The position numbers and the translations under genes were made by a program. Below the pieces are notes generated by a model that did no database searches, was not told the DNA's origin, and saw only the letters and a list, made by a program, of their open reading frames with translations. 64,000 nucleotides of DNA from SG8-30 sp963715485 (GTDB lineage Bacteria > Pseudomonadota > Gammaproteobacteria > Steroidobacterales > Steroidobacteraceae), in assembly GCA_963715485.1 (NCBI GenBank), contig OY970244.1, forward strand, positions 1 through 64,000, in the 5' to 3' direction. This document shows positions 25,978 to 34,449 of the stretch, piece by piece; within the stretch, counting starts at the first letter, position 1, and each line of letters opens with the position of its first letter.

Positions 25978-27324
25978 TCAGCCCACCGCCACCAGCTCGA
26001 GCAGGACGCCGGGCGTCCCGAGCCGCAGCCGGTCGCCCGCAGCCAGCGCGGCTTCGCCCGTCACGCGCGCCCCGTTCAGCCAGGTACCGTAGCGGCTGTG
26101 GTCGCGAACCCGGACCCGGCCGTCCTCCGCGATCAACGTGCAGTGCTCCTGCGAGATACCGGCGTGTGCCTCGCCGACGGCCAGCGTCCGCTCGCCCCGG
26201 GGTGCCCGGCCGACGCACAGCGGCTCGCTCCCCAGCGCATGGGCCTTGCCGCCGAAGACGACATGGGTGGGCGCCGTTCCCTGCACAGTGCCGGCTCGTC
26301 TCGCGGCCTGGCGCGCCAGCCCCGTGCGCGGCAGCGCCGTGACCAGCGCCGGTGCAGCGCGTGATTCGATCAGGTCCCGGCGCTCGAGCGCGCCGATCGC
26401 GGCAGCACCCTCGGCCAGGGAGACGACCTCGACCTCGGCCCCTGCGGCACACCGTGCGGCGAAACCGGGCAGCAGCGTGGCCCGCGGCGAAAGTACGAGC
26501 GTCGCCGCCTCGCCGGCGCGGCGCGCCGACTGCACCAGGTCCAGCAGCTGGCTGTAGTAGGCCTCCGCCGCGAACGCGAACTGGTCACGCCGCAAGGACA
26601 CGCTGAAGGTGCCTGCAGATGCCTCGATTTCGACATCCACGGCCTCCGCCCCGGCAAGCGTGGCAAGCCAGGCAGGCAGGCGATCGTGCAGCTGCTGCTC
26701 GGTGACTGCCTGGTGCAACGGGTCGAAGCGCGTCCGGCGCACCATGGCCTCGGCCACCAGCTGGGCCCATGCGGACTGCAGCGCACGCAGCCCGACCCTC
26801 GGGGCCGCCTCGAGGCGCAGGCGCCCGATGACCTCGTCGCCGCCGAGCTCGGTCAACACGGCCTGGTGCAGCTGCAAGTCGAGGTGCAGTACCGATGCAT
26901 GCGCCTGCAGTGGGGCGCAAGCCGCTACCGCAAGGTCCACGTAGCCCGCGACGGGAATGCCCGCAGCCTCCGCGATGCCAGCCAGCAGCCCCAGCTCGGG
27001 GGAACGCAGCGTACCCGGCACCACGAACAGCGCCTCGTCACCCTCGGCCGCCACCTCGGACCAGAGCCGGGCGAGATGCGCGTGCGCGAGATCTGCCCGC
27101 GAGCGGGCGGCCGGCACCGGTCGCGGCAAGGGATCGATCGACAGGTCGGACCAGAAGCGGTCGAAGGCCTGCACCGGCTTCAACCGCATCTGCGCCGCGG
27201 CCTCGCGCCCGACGACGATGCCACCCACATCGAGCAGGGCCACGCCCGGGCTCGGCTCCGCGACCGTGCCGTCGCGCGCCGGGACCAGCCCGGCATCCAC
27301 GACCTCGATCGCGACGGCAGTCAT
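25978..27324 (-). CDS. Actin/Hsp70-fold-like protein with C-terminal FHA domain
   Basis: This is a 448-residue protein without signal peptide or membrane helix, so cytoplasmic. Residues about 1-350 have the feel of an actin/Hsp70-type ATPase fold: LLDVGGIVVGREAAA near the N-terminus, a repeat of hydrophobic strand plus Gly/Asp turns (SVLHLDLQLHQAVLTELGGDE), and LVLSPRATLLPGFAARCA. The assignment is tentative. Residues about 365-445 form a clear FHA domain (CVGRAPRGERTLAV, ISQEHCTLI, VRDHSRYGTWLNG), which binds phosphothreonine. The Ser/Thr kinase in the same array is the obvious source of that phosphate. It lies 2 bases from the ExbB-like gene and 1 base from the vWA gene. Confidence 0.72.
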   Translation of the reverse strand: MTAVAIEVVDAGLVPARDGTVAEPSPGVALLDVGGIVVGREAAAQMRLKPVQAFDRFWSDLSIDPLPRPVPAARSRADLAHAHLARLWSEVAAEGDEALFVVPGTLRSPELGLLAGIAEAAGIPVAGYVDLAVAACAPLQAHASVLHLDLQLHQAVLTELGGDEVIGRLRLEAAPRVGLRALQSAWAQLVAEAMVRRTRFDPLHQAVTEQQLHDRLPAWLATLAGAEAVDVEIEASAGTFSVSLRRDQFAFAAEAYYSQLLDLVQSARRAGEAATLVLSPRATLLPGFAARCAAGAEVEVVSLAEGAAAIGALERRDLIESRAAPALVTALPRTGLARQAARRAGTVQGTAPTHVVFGGKAHALGSEPLCVGRAPRGERTLAVGEAHAGISQEHCTLIAEDGRVRVRDHSRYGTWLNGARVTGEAALAAGDRLRLGTPGVLLELVAVG

Positions 27325-27326
27325 GC

Positions 27327-28124
27327 TCAGCGCACCTGCAGGTGCCGCAGCAGCCGCTGGTCGAGGTAGGTCTCGGAGTCGAGCACCAGGCGCTCCTGGG
27401 CGAGCTGCAGGTTGTGCAGCAGGAACATCAGGACCAGCGACAGCATCAGCGCGAAAAACGTCGAGTTGAATGCCACGCCGAGGCCCGCGGTGACGCCGGC
27501 GATGTCGCCGGTCACGGCCTTGTGCGCCTCTGCCAGCGCGTCGCCGATGCCGCGCACCGTGCCGATGAAGCCGATGGCCGGGATCGCCCAGGCGATGTAG
27601 CGAACCATGGCGAGTTCCGAGTCGAGCCGCTCGGCTTCCGATTGCACCACCGAGTGCGCGGCGTCGGACACGTCCTGCACGTTGCGCGTGGCGCCGAAAC
27701 GCGCCAGCGCGGCCTTGAGCGCACGCACGGTCAGCATCTGCTGGCGCCCGGGCGGCAGCGACTCGAGCTGCCTCGAGTACTCGCGGGTGTCCTCCGGCAG
27801 GATGCGCATGCCTTCGGGCACCTGCACCAGGTCCTCTTCGAGGGCGGCGCGCTCACGCAGCGTCGCGCGGGCCTTGTAGGCGATGATGCCGATCGCCCAC
27901 AGCATCAGGATCAGGCAGGCCTCCTGCTCGTAGTCCTTCACGATCACCCACAGTGACCGCTCCGGCACGTAGTCGGGATCGGCCTTCATCGCCTCGGCCT
28001 GCGCGGTGAGCACTGCCTGCGCGTTCGGCCTCACGACCGCCACCCAGAAACCATGCACGACGATGGTCGCCGCGAGCAGGGTGAACAGGCTGTACAGGAA
28101 CTCATTCGGTTGGTGCTTCTTCAT
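27327..28124 (-). CDS. MotA/TolQ/ExbB-family channel protein
   Basis: This is a 265-residue inner-membrane protein. Hydrophobic helices lie at about 10-32, 70-86, 175-197 and 220-246. The conserved MotA/TolQ/ExbB region reads AIPAIGFIGTVRGIGDALAEA followed by AGLGVAFNSTFFALMLSLVL, matching the pore-lining helices of ion-driven stators. Such proteins form pentamers around a dimer of ExbD, TolR or MotB and use proton flow to do mechanical work. No ExbD or TolR gene is present; the two downstream vWA proteins carry ExbD-like anchors and are the likely partners. Confidence 0.88.
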   Translation of the reverse strand: MKKHQPNEFLYSLFTLLAATIVVHGFWVAVVRPNAQAVLTAQAEAMKADPDYVPERSLWVIVKDYEQEACLILMLWAIGIIAYKARATLRERAALEEDLVQVPEGMRILPEDTREYSRQLESLPPGRQQMLTVRALKAALARFGATRNVQDVSDAAHSVVQSEAERLDSELAMVRYIAWAIPAIGFIGTVRGIGDALAEAHKAVTGDIAGVTAGLGVAFNSTFFALMLSLVLMFLLHNLQLAQERLVLDSETYLDQRLLRHLQVR

Positions 28125-28151
28125 GGATACCGCCGGCGGTGCGTAGTCCGC

Positions 28152-28451
28152 TCAGATGTCGATGGGGAAAGATACAGGGAAATCCGCGCGCACCTTCTCG
28201 CTTGGATCGAAGCGCTGCGGTGTGGGACCCGTGCTGCGGGACTCGGCCGCAGGCGGCACTTCCTCCTCCGCAGGCTCGTCTGGCGGTGCGTCGGCCTCTT
28301 CCGGGGCCGCCTGTTCGACAGCGGGCGACTGCTCCGCAGCTGCTGGCGATTCGGCGGTGGGTGTTGGAGCCGGCGGCGGTTGGGGCGGGTCGAGCGCCCA
28401 GGCCGCCCCTGCGAGCAAGGCCGCCACCAGCCACCAGGCAGGATGTCTCAT
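28152..28451 (-). CDS. Small exported Pro/Glu/Ala-rich protein
   Basis: This is a 99-residue protein with a signal peptide (MRHPAWWLVAALLAGAAWAL, cleavage near AWA-L). About 60 residues of Pro, Ala and Glu follow, then a short conserved-looking tail RFDPSEKVRADFPVSFPIDI. It probably spans the periplasm as an extended linker. I recognise no family. It starts 2 bases after the stop of the PEGA/FGE gene and ends 27 bases before the ExbB-like gene, so it is part of the array. Codon usage resembles the neighbours, which supports it as a real gene. Confidence 0.6.
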   Translation of the reverse strand: MRHPAWWLVAALLAGAAWALDPPQPPPAPTPTAESPAAAEQSPAVEQAAPEEADAPPDEPAEEEVPPAAESRSTGPTPQRFDPSEKVRADFPVSFPIDI

Positions 28452-28453
28452 CG

Positions 28454-30889
28454 TCAGCGCTCCTGTTCGGCGTAACGGGCCAGGCGGAAGCCCAGGTCCG
28501 GCTTGCCGCCCGAGCCTGTGTCGCGCCAGGCCGTGCGCAACTCGGGCGTGCGCCCGGTCAGCCAGCTTGCACCACGCACCACCCAGGTGTCCCCGGCCGA
28601 GGGGCCCGTCGGGTCGGTGAACACCTTGTCGGGATCCGTCAGGTGGATCGAGTATCGATCGGTCGTCCACTCCGACACGTTCCCGCCGAGGTCGAACAGC
28701 CCGAGCGCGCCGGGCGCGAAGCTCCCCACCGGCGCGGCGACACGGAATCCGTCGTCGTAGCCGGCGATCACCACGGGTGTCAGGTAGATCGCCGACTGGT
28801 CGGCGTAGTTCCCCGAGCGCGGGGCCACCGGCAGCGCATCACCCCACGGGTACTTGCGGGTCGCCTCTCGCCCGTCGAAGCGCGCCACAAATTCCCATTC
28901 CGCTTCCGTCGGCAGGCGGTAGCCGGTCGTCACTGGCTCCTTCAGCACCAGCCGCCCCCCTTGCTCCGCGTAGGCCGGCGGCAGTCCATCCCGCGCGGAC
29001 AGCCAGTTGCAGAACGCCGCGGCATCCTGCCAGCTGACGCGCACCACCGGTTGCCGGTCGAGGTCCAGCGACTCCTCCTTGAAGATGCCCGAGGCATGCG
29101 AGGCACGAAACTGCCGGAACGCCTCGTTGGTGACCTCGCGCAGGCCCAGGTAGAACGGCCGCTTCAGCTCGATGGTCCGCTGCGCCTCGTTCGAGCGACG
29201 GCCCGGCTCGCGGCGCGGGCTGCCCATCACGAACCGGCCACCGCGGACGAGCTTCAGTTCCTGGCCGAGGCCGGTCTTCACCGTCGACGGCAACGCCGCC
29301 ATCCTCGCCTCTTCGGCCGTGGTCAGCCTGTACTCGACGACCTGCGGCAACCCGGGCTTCGGCGTCACCGTCGCGCTGAACGTCGCCAGCCCCGCCTTGC
29401 GCACTTCGAGCCGGTGCGGAGCGGCCGGCAGCGACAGCGTCTGGGGAGCCGGGCCCCTGGACACGCCATCCACGAACAGCTCGGCATCGGCCGGCTCGCC
29501 ACGGATCGAGACCTCGCCGAGGATCGCTGCGAGCTCCAGGGACAGGCTCGATCGCTCGCCGGATTTCACGGAGACGGTGCGCGTAGCCGCCTCATAGCCT
29601 GCCCGGCTGGCGACCACTTCGTGCGGCACGCCGGGTGCAAGGGTCAAGGTCAGCGGCGCGCGGCCACGATACTGCCCGGCCACGCTGACGTCGGCGCCCT
29701 CGGGATCGGTCCGCACCGACAACCTGCCGTCGGGCAAGCCGAGCTCGACCGGACCGATCCGTAGTGGCTCCCCGGACTTCACGGTGATCGGGCTCTCGAA
29801 ACGCCGGTACCCGGGGTGCTCGATCGCCAGCGTGTATCGGCCCGCGTCGAGCGTGGCCTGCAGTGGCGTGACGCCGATCGGCGCCCCGTCCACGCTGACC
29901 GTCGCACCGACCGGTACCGACTCGACCGTCACGCCGGCGAATGCCGGCTCCAGGGTAACGGAGACCGCCTGTGACTCGCCGCCGCCGATCACCTCCAGTG
30001 TCAGCCGCTGTTCCTCGTGGCGCGGTGCGCGCACGAGCAGCTCGCGCGTTCCCGCTGCAAGCTCATGGGGACCGGGGACGGGACCGACCTCGCGGCCGTC
30101 GACCGACAGCGTCGCCTCGATGCCCCCCGTATCCACGCTGACGAGGCCGGGCAATCGCGCCAGTGGCACGATCACCTCCTGCGGCCCGTCGCGGGTGATG
30201 GTCGCCTCCACCCGCCCGGTCTCGAAGCCCGCCGCCTCGACCTCCACCGTGTAGCGGCCCGGCAGGACGAGCTGCCGCCCGCCGATCCTCAGCTCCAAAG
30301 GCGTTTCGAGGAAGTCCACGGCGTCCGGGTCGACCTCCGGCGTGGTCCGCACGGTGACCGCCACGGCGGCGAGCAGCCAGCCGAGGATCGCGAGGACCAC
30401 CACACCCGCCGCGGCAGCCGCCAGCTTGCCCCAGCGAGGGCGACGCCGGACCGTCTCGGGCCGGCCTGACGGCGGCGAATACGGCACCGGTTCGATCGGC
30501 ACCCGGTCGACGCCGGACGGTAGCGAGTCCGACGGACGGCCTTCCAGCAGCGGCGGCAGGGTGGCATTGGGAAGCGCCTCGTGCTCGACCACCAGCGCCT
30601 CGCCATCGTCGCGTGACTCGAGGCGCATGAGCGCCGTGCCCAGGTCCACGACGCTGCCCGACTGCAGCCAGCCGGACCCGTCCACGCTGCAACCGTCGAG
30701 ACGCAGCGTCGCGCCTTGTCCCGGCTCGACGAACAACCGGCCCCCGCTCACGCCGAGCGTGGCAAGGCACACTCCCTCGGCCGCGCCGGGCACGACGACC
30801 GCGCAGCCCGGCCCCCCGATCGTCAGCGGCAGGTCCGCGTCGGACAGCGAGCGCTCGCCGAGCGGGTCGACCAGTCGCAGGGACTTCAA
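28454..30889 (-). CDS. Membrane protein with FHA-like, PEGA and FGE-sulfatase-fold domains
   Basis: This is an 811-residue protein. Residues about 1-90 look like an FHA-type beta sandwich (LRLVDPLGERSL, GSVVDLGTALMRLES). A single membrane helix lies at about 143-163. Repeated PEGA-type beta domains follow (VSVDGAPIGVTPLQATLDAGRYTLAIEHPGY-type units, split here), about 190-525. The C-terminus (about 560-805) is a formylglycine-generating-enzyme fold: GGRFVMGSP, GYRLPTEAEWEFVAR, GLFDLGGNVSEW, LGFRLAR. The RGASW region lacks the catalytic Cys pair, so it is probably a binding domain. TTG 30889 has GAGGAG 5 bases upstream and overlaps the kinase stop; GTG 30904 lacks a site. Confidence 0.82.
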   Translation of the reverse strand: MKSLRLVDPLGERSLSDADLPLTIGGPGCAVVVPGAAEGVCLATLGVSGGRLFVEPGQGATLRLDGCSVDGSGWLQSGSVVDLGTALMRLESRDDGEALVVEHEALPNATLPPLLEGRPSDSLPSGVDRVPIEPVPYSPPSGRPETVRRRPRWGKLAAAAAGVVVLAILGWLLAAVAVTVRTTPEVDPDAVDFLETPLELRIGGRQLVLPGRYTVEVEAAGFETGRVEATITRDGPQEVIVPLARLPGLVSVDTGGIEATLSVDGREVGPVPGPHELAAGTRELLVRAPRHEEQRLTLEVIGGGESQAVSVTLEPAFAGVTVESVPVGATVSVDGAPIGVTPLQATLDAGRYTLAIEHPGYRRFESPITVKSGEPLRIGPVELGLPDGRLSVRTDPEGADVSVAGQYRGRAPLTLTLAPGVPHEVVASRAGYEAATRTVSVKSGERSSLSLELAAILGEVSIRGEPADAELFVDGVSRGPAPQTLSLPAAPHRLEVRKAGLATFSATVTPKPGLPQVVEYRLTTAEEARMAALPSTVKTGLGQELKLVRGGRFVMGSPRREPGRRSNEAQRTIELKRPFYLGLREVTNEAFRQFRASHASGIFKEESLDLDRQPVVRVSWQDAAAFCNWLSARDGLPPAYAEQGGRLVLKEPVTTGYRLPTEAEWEFVARFDGREATRKYPWGDALPVAPRSGNYADQSAIYLTPVVIAGYDDGFRVAAPVGSFAPGALGLFDLGGNVSEWTTDRYSIHLTDPDKVFTDPTGPSAGDTWVVRGASWLTGRTPELRTAWRDTGSGGKPDLGFRLARYAEQER

Positions 30890-33162
30890 AGGGGCTCCTC
30901 GCACTTCACCGTCACGGGTTCCGGCACGCTGCCCGGCACGATCTCCACGTCGCGACGTACATCACGATAGCCTGGCCGTGTCCCGACCACTGCGTAGCGA
31001 CCGGGGATGACCTCCACCTCGTGACGCTGGAAGGTGCCGATGCGCCCCACGCGATATATCACGACCTCGGTCTGGCCGTCCGACTGGAGCTTAAGCCGCA
31101 CCGGTGTGCGGGCCGCTTCCAGCAGCGACGCAAGGCGCGCCGCGTGCCCTGCTAGCGCGGCATTGGGCGAGGGTGCTGCCGCGGCCGCTGCAAGCGTCGC
31201 CTCGGCCTCGGCCTTGCCCGACTGCGACCACAGCTTCTGCGGCTCCCCGAGCAGTCCCTCGATGCGCGCATCGAGTTGCGCACGCGGCGCGCTGCGCTCG
31301 AGGCCGGCACGCGCCGGCTGCAACGTGGGCTCGATGGCCAGCGCGTCGGCCCACGCCACGCGGGCAGCTTCCCAATCCTCGGCCCGTTCCGCCGCCAGCG
31401 CCTGCTCCGTCAATGCCTGCAGCCCGCTCGCCTGGCGGACGCGCGCCAGTTCGTCGAGTGCCTCCTGCACCGCCGTAGCGCCGGGCCGCATGCCGCGCGC
31501 CTGCTCGAAGGTGGCGGCGGCCTCTTCCAGGCGTCCTGCCGCCATGGCGGCCATGCCTCGCGACATCACGCCCGCAAACGCCTCCTCTGCACGCCGGGCA
31601 TCGATCCGCGCGATGGCCTCGGCTGCGCCGGGCGCGTCCGCGTCGAGCACCAGCGCCTGCCGGTAGCCGTCCAGCGCTGCATCGGTACGACCAGCCTGCT
31701 CTGCGCGAGCCGCCTCATCGAGCAACGCGAACACCTCGTCCAGCCTCGCCGTGCGTTCCAGCCCGCGCTGCGCCGCCGGGTTGCCGGCATCGATGGACCC
31801 GGCCAGCTCGAAGGCGCTGGTGGCGGCCTCGGCGTTGCCGCGTCGTATCGCGTCCTCGCCCGCCGCGAGCGCGGCCTCCAGGGCCGCGGAACGGCCGGAC
31901 TCGATGGTTGCCAGTTCCGCGGTCGCCGCTTCCCAGTTCGCCTGCGCCGCGGCGTACTCGCCCAGGTCGAACTCGCGTGCGGCCGCCTGTGCCCGCTCGC
32001 GTACGGCCGCGAGCGGCGCCGTGGCCCAGACCGCGGCCGCCTGCTGCTCGACGGACACGAGCTTCGCAGCGAACGCCTCGCGTGCCGCTGCTGCGGCCGC
32101 GCGGGCCTGCGCGACGCCCTCCGTCCGGGCCTGGGCCTGGCGAGCGCGCTCGGCATCGGCGAGCGCGGCTGCCGTGGCCTGCTGCTCCCCCGCTGCGCTG
32201 CGCTCCGCCACCTTCTCAGGCAGCCACAGGAACACGAACGCGAGACCGGCGACCACCGCCGCCGCCACCGCAACCAGCAGCATTCGCGACGAGCGTCGGC
32301 GAGACGGCTGGTCGGCGGCGGCCTCGCCTGGAGGACGCGGCGCAACCGTCGCCGGCAGTAGCTCGGTATCCTCGGGCTCCTGCAGCGCCGCCTCCAGCTC
32401 GGCGCCAACCTCCTCCATGCCGGCGGGCCTCGCATCGGCGGACTTGGACAGCAGGCGCAGCGCCAGTTCCCGCGCGCGCTGCGGCGCCGGAAATCTCGGG
32501 ACCAGGGGCGGCACTGGTTCGTGCAGGACACGCTCGCGCGTGATGTCGGGATAGAACGGCGGGTGTCCACACAGCAGTTCGTAGAGCATCGCGCCGAAGG
32601 CATAGAGGTCGTCGGCCGGCGTGGCCGGCTCGCCCCGCAGCTGCTGGGGCCCCATGTTGTACGGCGAGGATGCCGTCGCCGGGGCGCCGGCCAGTGCGGC
32701 AAGCCCGAAATCTGCCAGGCGTACTCGACCAGCCTCGTCGAGCAGGACGTTGGCGCACTTGAGGTCGCGGTGAACGATTCCCTGCTCATGGATCGACGCC
32801 AGCGTGGCAGCGAGTTCCACCAGCGGCCGCGCGAACACGGCGAAAGGCCGGCCCCGAAACTGGCCGAGGTCACCTCCCGACAGGTACTCCATGGCCACCG
32901 CCACGAGGCCGTCCAGCTCGTGCAGGCCGAGCACGCCCACCACCTGGCCGGGGTCGACGCGGGCCGCCAGGGCGAGCGATTCGCGCAGCCGCGCCATCGC
33001 ACCGGGCGCCGACAGCGCCGCAGCGTCGAACAGCTTGAGCGCGACACGGCGGCTCGCCTCGCGGTCCTCCGCCAGCCAGACCTCGGCCGTGGCACCTTCG
33101 GCGATGCGGCGCACGAGCACGAAGCGCGCGCCGAGCTCGAGCCCGGGCGTGAGCGAATTCAT
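30886..33162 (-). CDS. Transmembrane Ser/Thr protein kinase with periplasmic repeat and PEGA-like domain
   Basis: This is a 758-residue Hanks-type kinase. The kinase domain (about 12-270) has VALKLF (ATP-binding Lys), HRDLKCANVLL (catalytic loop), LADFGLA (DFG) and APATASSPYNMGPQQL (activation segment); the Gly loop is weak (EGATAEVW). One membrane helix lies at about 292-313. The outer part is Ala-rich and helical (about 320-680), then a PEGA-like beta domain closes (VEVIPGRYAVVGTRPGYRDVRR). The kinase should phosphorylate cytoplasmic targets in response to an outside cue. The FHA proteins in this array are likely readers. It lies 9 bases from the lipoprotein gene upstream. Confidence 0.9.
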   Translation of the reverse strand: MNSLTPGLELGARFVLVRRIAEGATAEVWLAEDREASRRVALKLFDAAALSAPGAMARLRESLALAARVDPGQVVGVLGLHELDGLVAVAMEYLSGGDLGQFRGRPFAVFARPLVELAATLASIHEQGIVHRDLKCANVLLDEAGRVRLADFGLAALAGAPATASSPYNMGPQQLRGEPATPADDLYAFGAMLYELLCGHPPFYPDITRERVLHEPVPPLVPRFPAPQRARELALRLLSKSADARPAGMEEVGAELEAALQEPEDTELLPATVAPRPPGEAAADQPSRRRSSRMLLVAVAAAVVAGLAFVFLWLPEKVAERSAAGEQQATAAALADAERARQAQARTEGVAQARAAAAAAREAFAAKLVSVEQQAAAVWATAPLAAVRERAQAAAREFDLGEYAAAQANWEAATAELATIESGRSAALEAALAAGEDAIRRGNAEAATSAFELAGSIDAGNPAAQRGLERTARLDEVFALLDEAARAEQAGRTDAALDGYRQALVLDADAPGAAEAIARIDARRAEEAFAGVMSRGMAAMAAGRLEEAAATFEQARGMRPGATAVQEALDELARVRQASGLQALTEQALAAERAEDWEAARVAWADALAIEPTLQPARAGLERSAPRAQLDARIEGLLGEPQKLWSQSGKAEAEATLAAAAAAPSPNAALAGHAARLASLLEAARTPVRLKLQSDGQTEVVIYRVGRIGTFQRHEVEVIPGRYAVVGTRPGYRDVRRDVEIVPGSVPEPVTVKCEEPL

Positions 33163-33171
33163 CGGGCGGGA

Positions 33172-34428
33172 TCAGCCCGGGCCGGGCGCCGAGGCAGCCG
33201 GGCCGGCGGCATCGCCTGTCACGAGGCCGGTCTCTTCCACGTATAGCTCGTGCAACAGCCGGCGCCACTCCGCGTATTGCTCCTCGGCGGTGCCGGTGAG
33301 CCTGAGCGTGCGGCCCTCGACGTCCACCACCAGTGGCGCTGCCTCCGCCTCGAAGGAACCGGACAGCTCCTTGAGGACGTCGGTGTGCATCTTCGACTCC
33401 TCGCGCTTCTTGAGGCCACTGGTGATGGCCATGACGCCGCCGGCTGCAGCACCGTAGCGCGCGGCGTCCACCACCCGCGCGCAGTCACTGCTGCCGCAGC
33501 TGTCCGGGACCAGCACCGCGGCGGCCACGGCCAGCGCACCGAGCGCCATGCGCGTGCGCGCCTGGGCCTTCAGCTTCTCCTCGGCCATGATCTCGTCGTA
33601 GGTATAGCGGCGCCAGTTCGAATAGGGCTCGGCCATGCGCTCGCTGAACGAGGCATAGCCGTCGCTGACGGTGTCCACGAGGTTCGCATCGCGCTCGCGG
33701 ATGGCATCCACCCGCTGCAGCACCGGGTCGTTCTCCGCCGGCAGGCGCGTCACCGAATAGAGGCCGCTCTTCGGGTCCCTGGCGAGGTAACCCTCGAAGG
33801 CGGATGGTGCGAACTCGCTCGCGAAGCGCAGGTCCGCGACGCGACGCACCTCGACCAGCTCTTCTGCCGCCAGCTTTCGGCGCGCCTCGAGCAGATCGTT
33901 GGCGATGTTCACGTACACGTTCTGGAACGGGTCGCGACCGAGGTTTCCGCCCTCCTTGTAGGAACGGGTGTCCGCCGCGCCCTCGTACTCCTTGTCGAGC
34001 CAGACGCGGCCGGTCGAGTCCACGGCATGGATCGCGAGCTTGAGCTCCTTGCCGGTCGAATCGAGGATCCGGCCCTCGACCGTGACATCGGTCGAGTCCA
34101 CCAGGTCGGGCACGACCCGGACGACGCCCCACTGGGCGGTGCCGGCCAGCGTCTCGCGCAGGCGCGTCGGCATGTACCTCGCCTCCGCACGCCGGATCTC
34201 CGGATAGACACGCTCTTCGTCAGCGAGGTCCGGATTCTCCTCGACCTCCTTCGGGATGCCCGGGTCGAAGACGTGGATGCCGACGTCGAGCAGGCGCTCG
34301 TCGGGCACCTCCTCGGTGGCCTGCACCGCCTGCAGCTGCGGCAGTGGCCGGGTCTCCTTCACGACGCAGCCCGCGGCCAGGCCGGCCAGGCAGAGCATCG
34401 CAAGTGATCGAATGACAGTGCGCTTCAT
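33172..34428 (-). CDS. Lipoprotein of unknown family
   Basis: This is a 418-residue protein with signal peptide and lipobox (AMLCLAGLAAGC, Cys near residue 21). The mature part begins with a Pro/Glu-rich segment, then a DVGIHVFDPGIP strand and a region with DSTDVTVEGRILDSTGKELKLAIHAVDSTGRVWLDKEY, which looks like a beta-rich lipoprotein domain. A hydrophobic, glycine-containing stretch (ARTRMALGALAVAAAVLVP and AARYGAAAGGVMAITSG) sits near residues 295-345. No known family was recognised. It is 9 bases from the kinase gene, so co-expression is nearly certain. Confidence 0.75.
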   Translation of the reverse strand: MKRTVIRSLAMLCLAGLAAGCVVKETRPLPQLQAVQATEEVPDERLLDVGIHVFDPGIPKEVEENPDLADEERVYPEIRRAEARYMPTRLRETLAGTAQWGVVRVVPDLVDSTDVTVEGRILDSTGKELKLAIHAVDSTGRVWLDKEYEGAADTRSYKEGGNLGRDPFQNVYVNIANDLLEARRKLAAEELVEVRRVADLRFASEFAPSAFEGYLARDPKSGLYSVTRLPAENDPVLQRVDAIRERDANLVDTVSDGYASFSERMAEPYSNWRRYTYDEIMAEEKLKAQARTRMALGALAVAAAVLVPDSCGSSDCARVVDAARYGAAAGGVMAITSGLKKREESKMHTDVLKELSGSFEAEAAPLVVDVEGRTLRLTGTAEEQYAEWRRLLHELYVEETGLVTGDAAGPAASAPGPG

Positions 34429-34449
34429 GATCCTGAATCCTGCGGGGCC

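Noticed and set aside
28152..28670. Longer 172-codon version of the small exported protein
   Set aside because: The extra N-terminus overlaps the FGE domain gene; the internal ATG at 28451 gives a signal peptide at once.
28139..29764. A 541-codon plus-strand frame inside the PEGA/FGE gene
   Set aside because: Antisense shadow; the minus-strand protein has clear domains.
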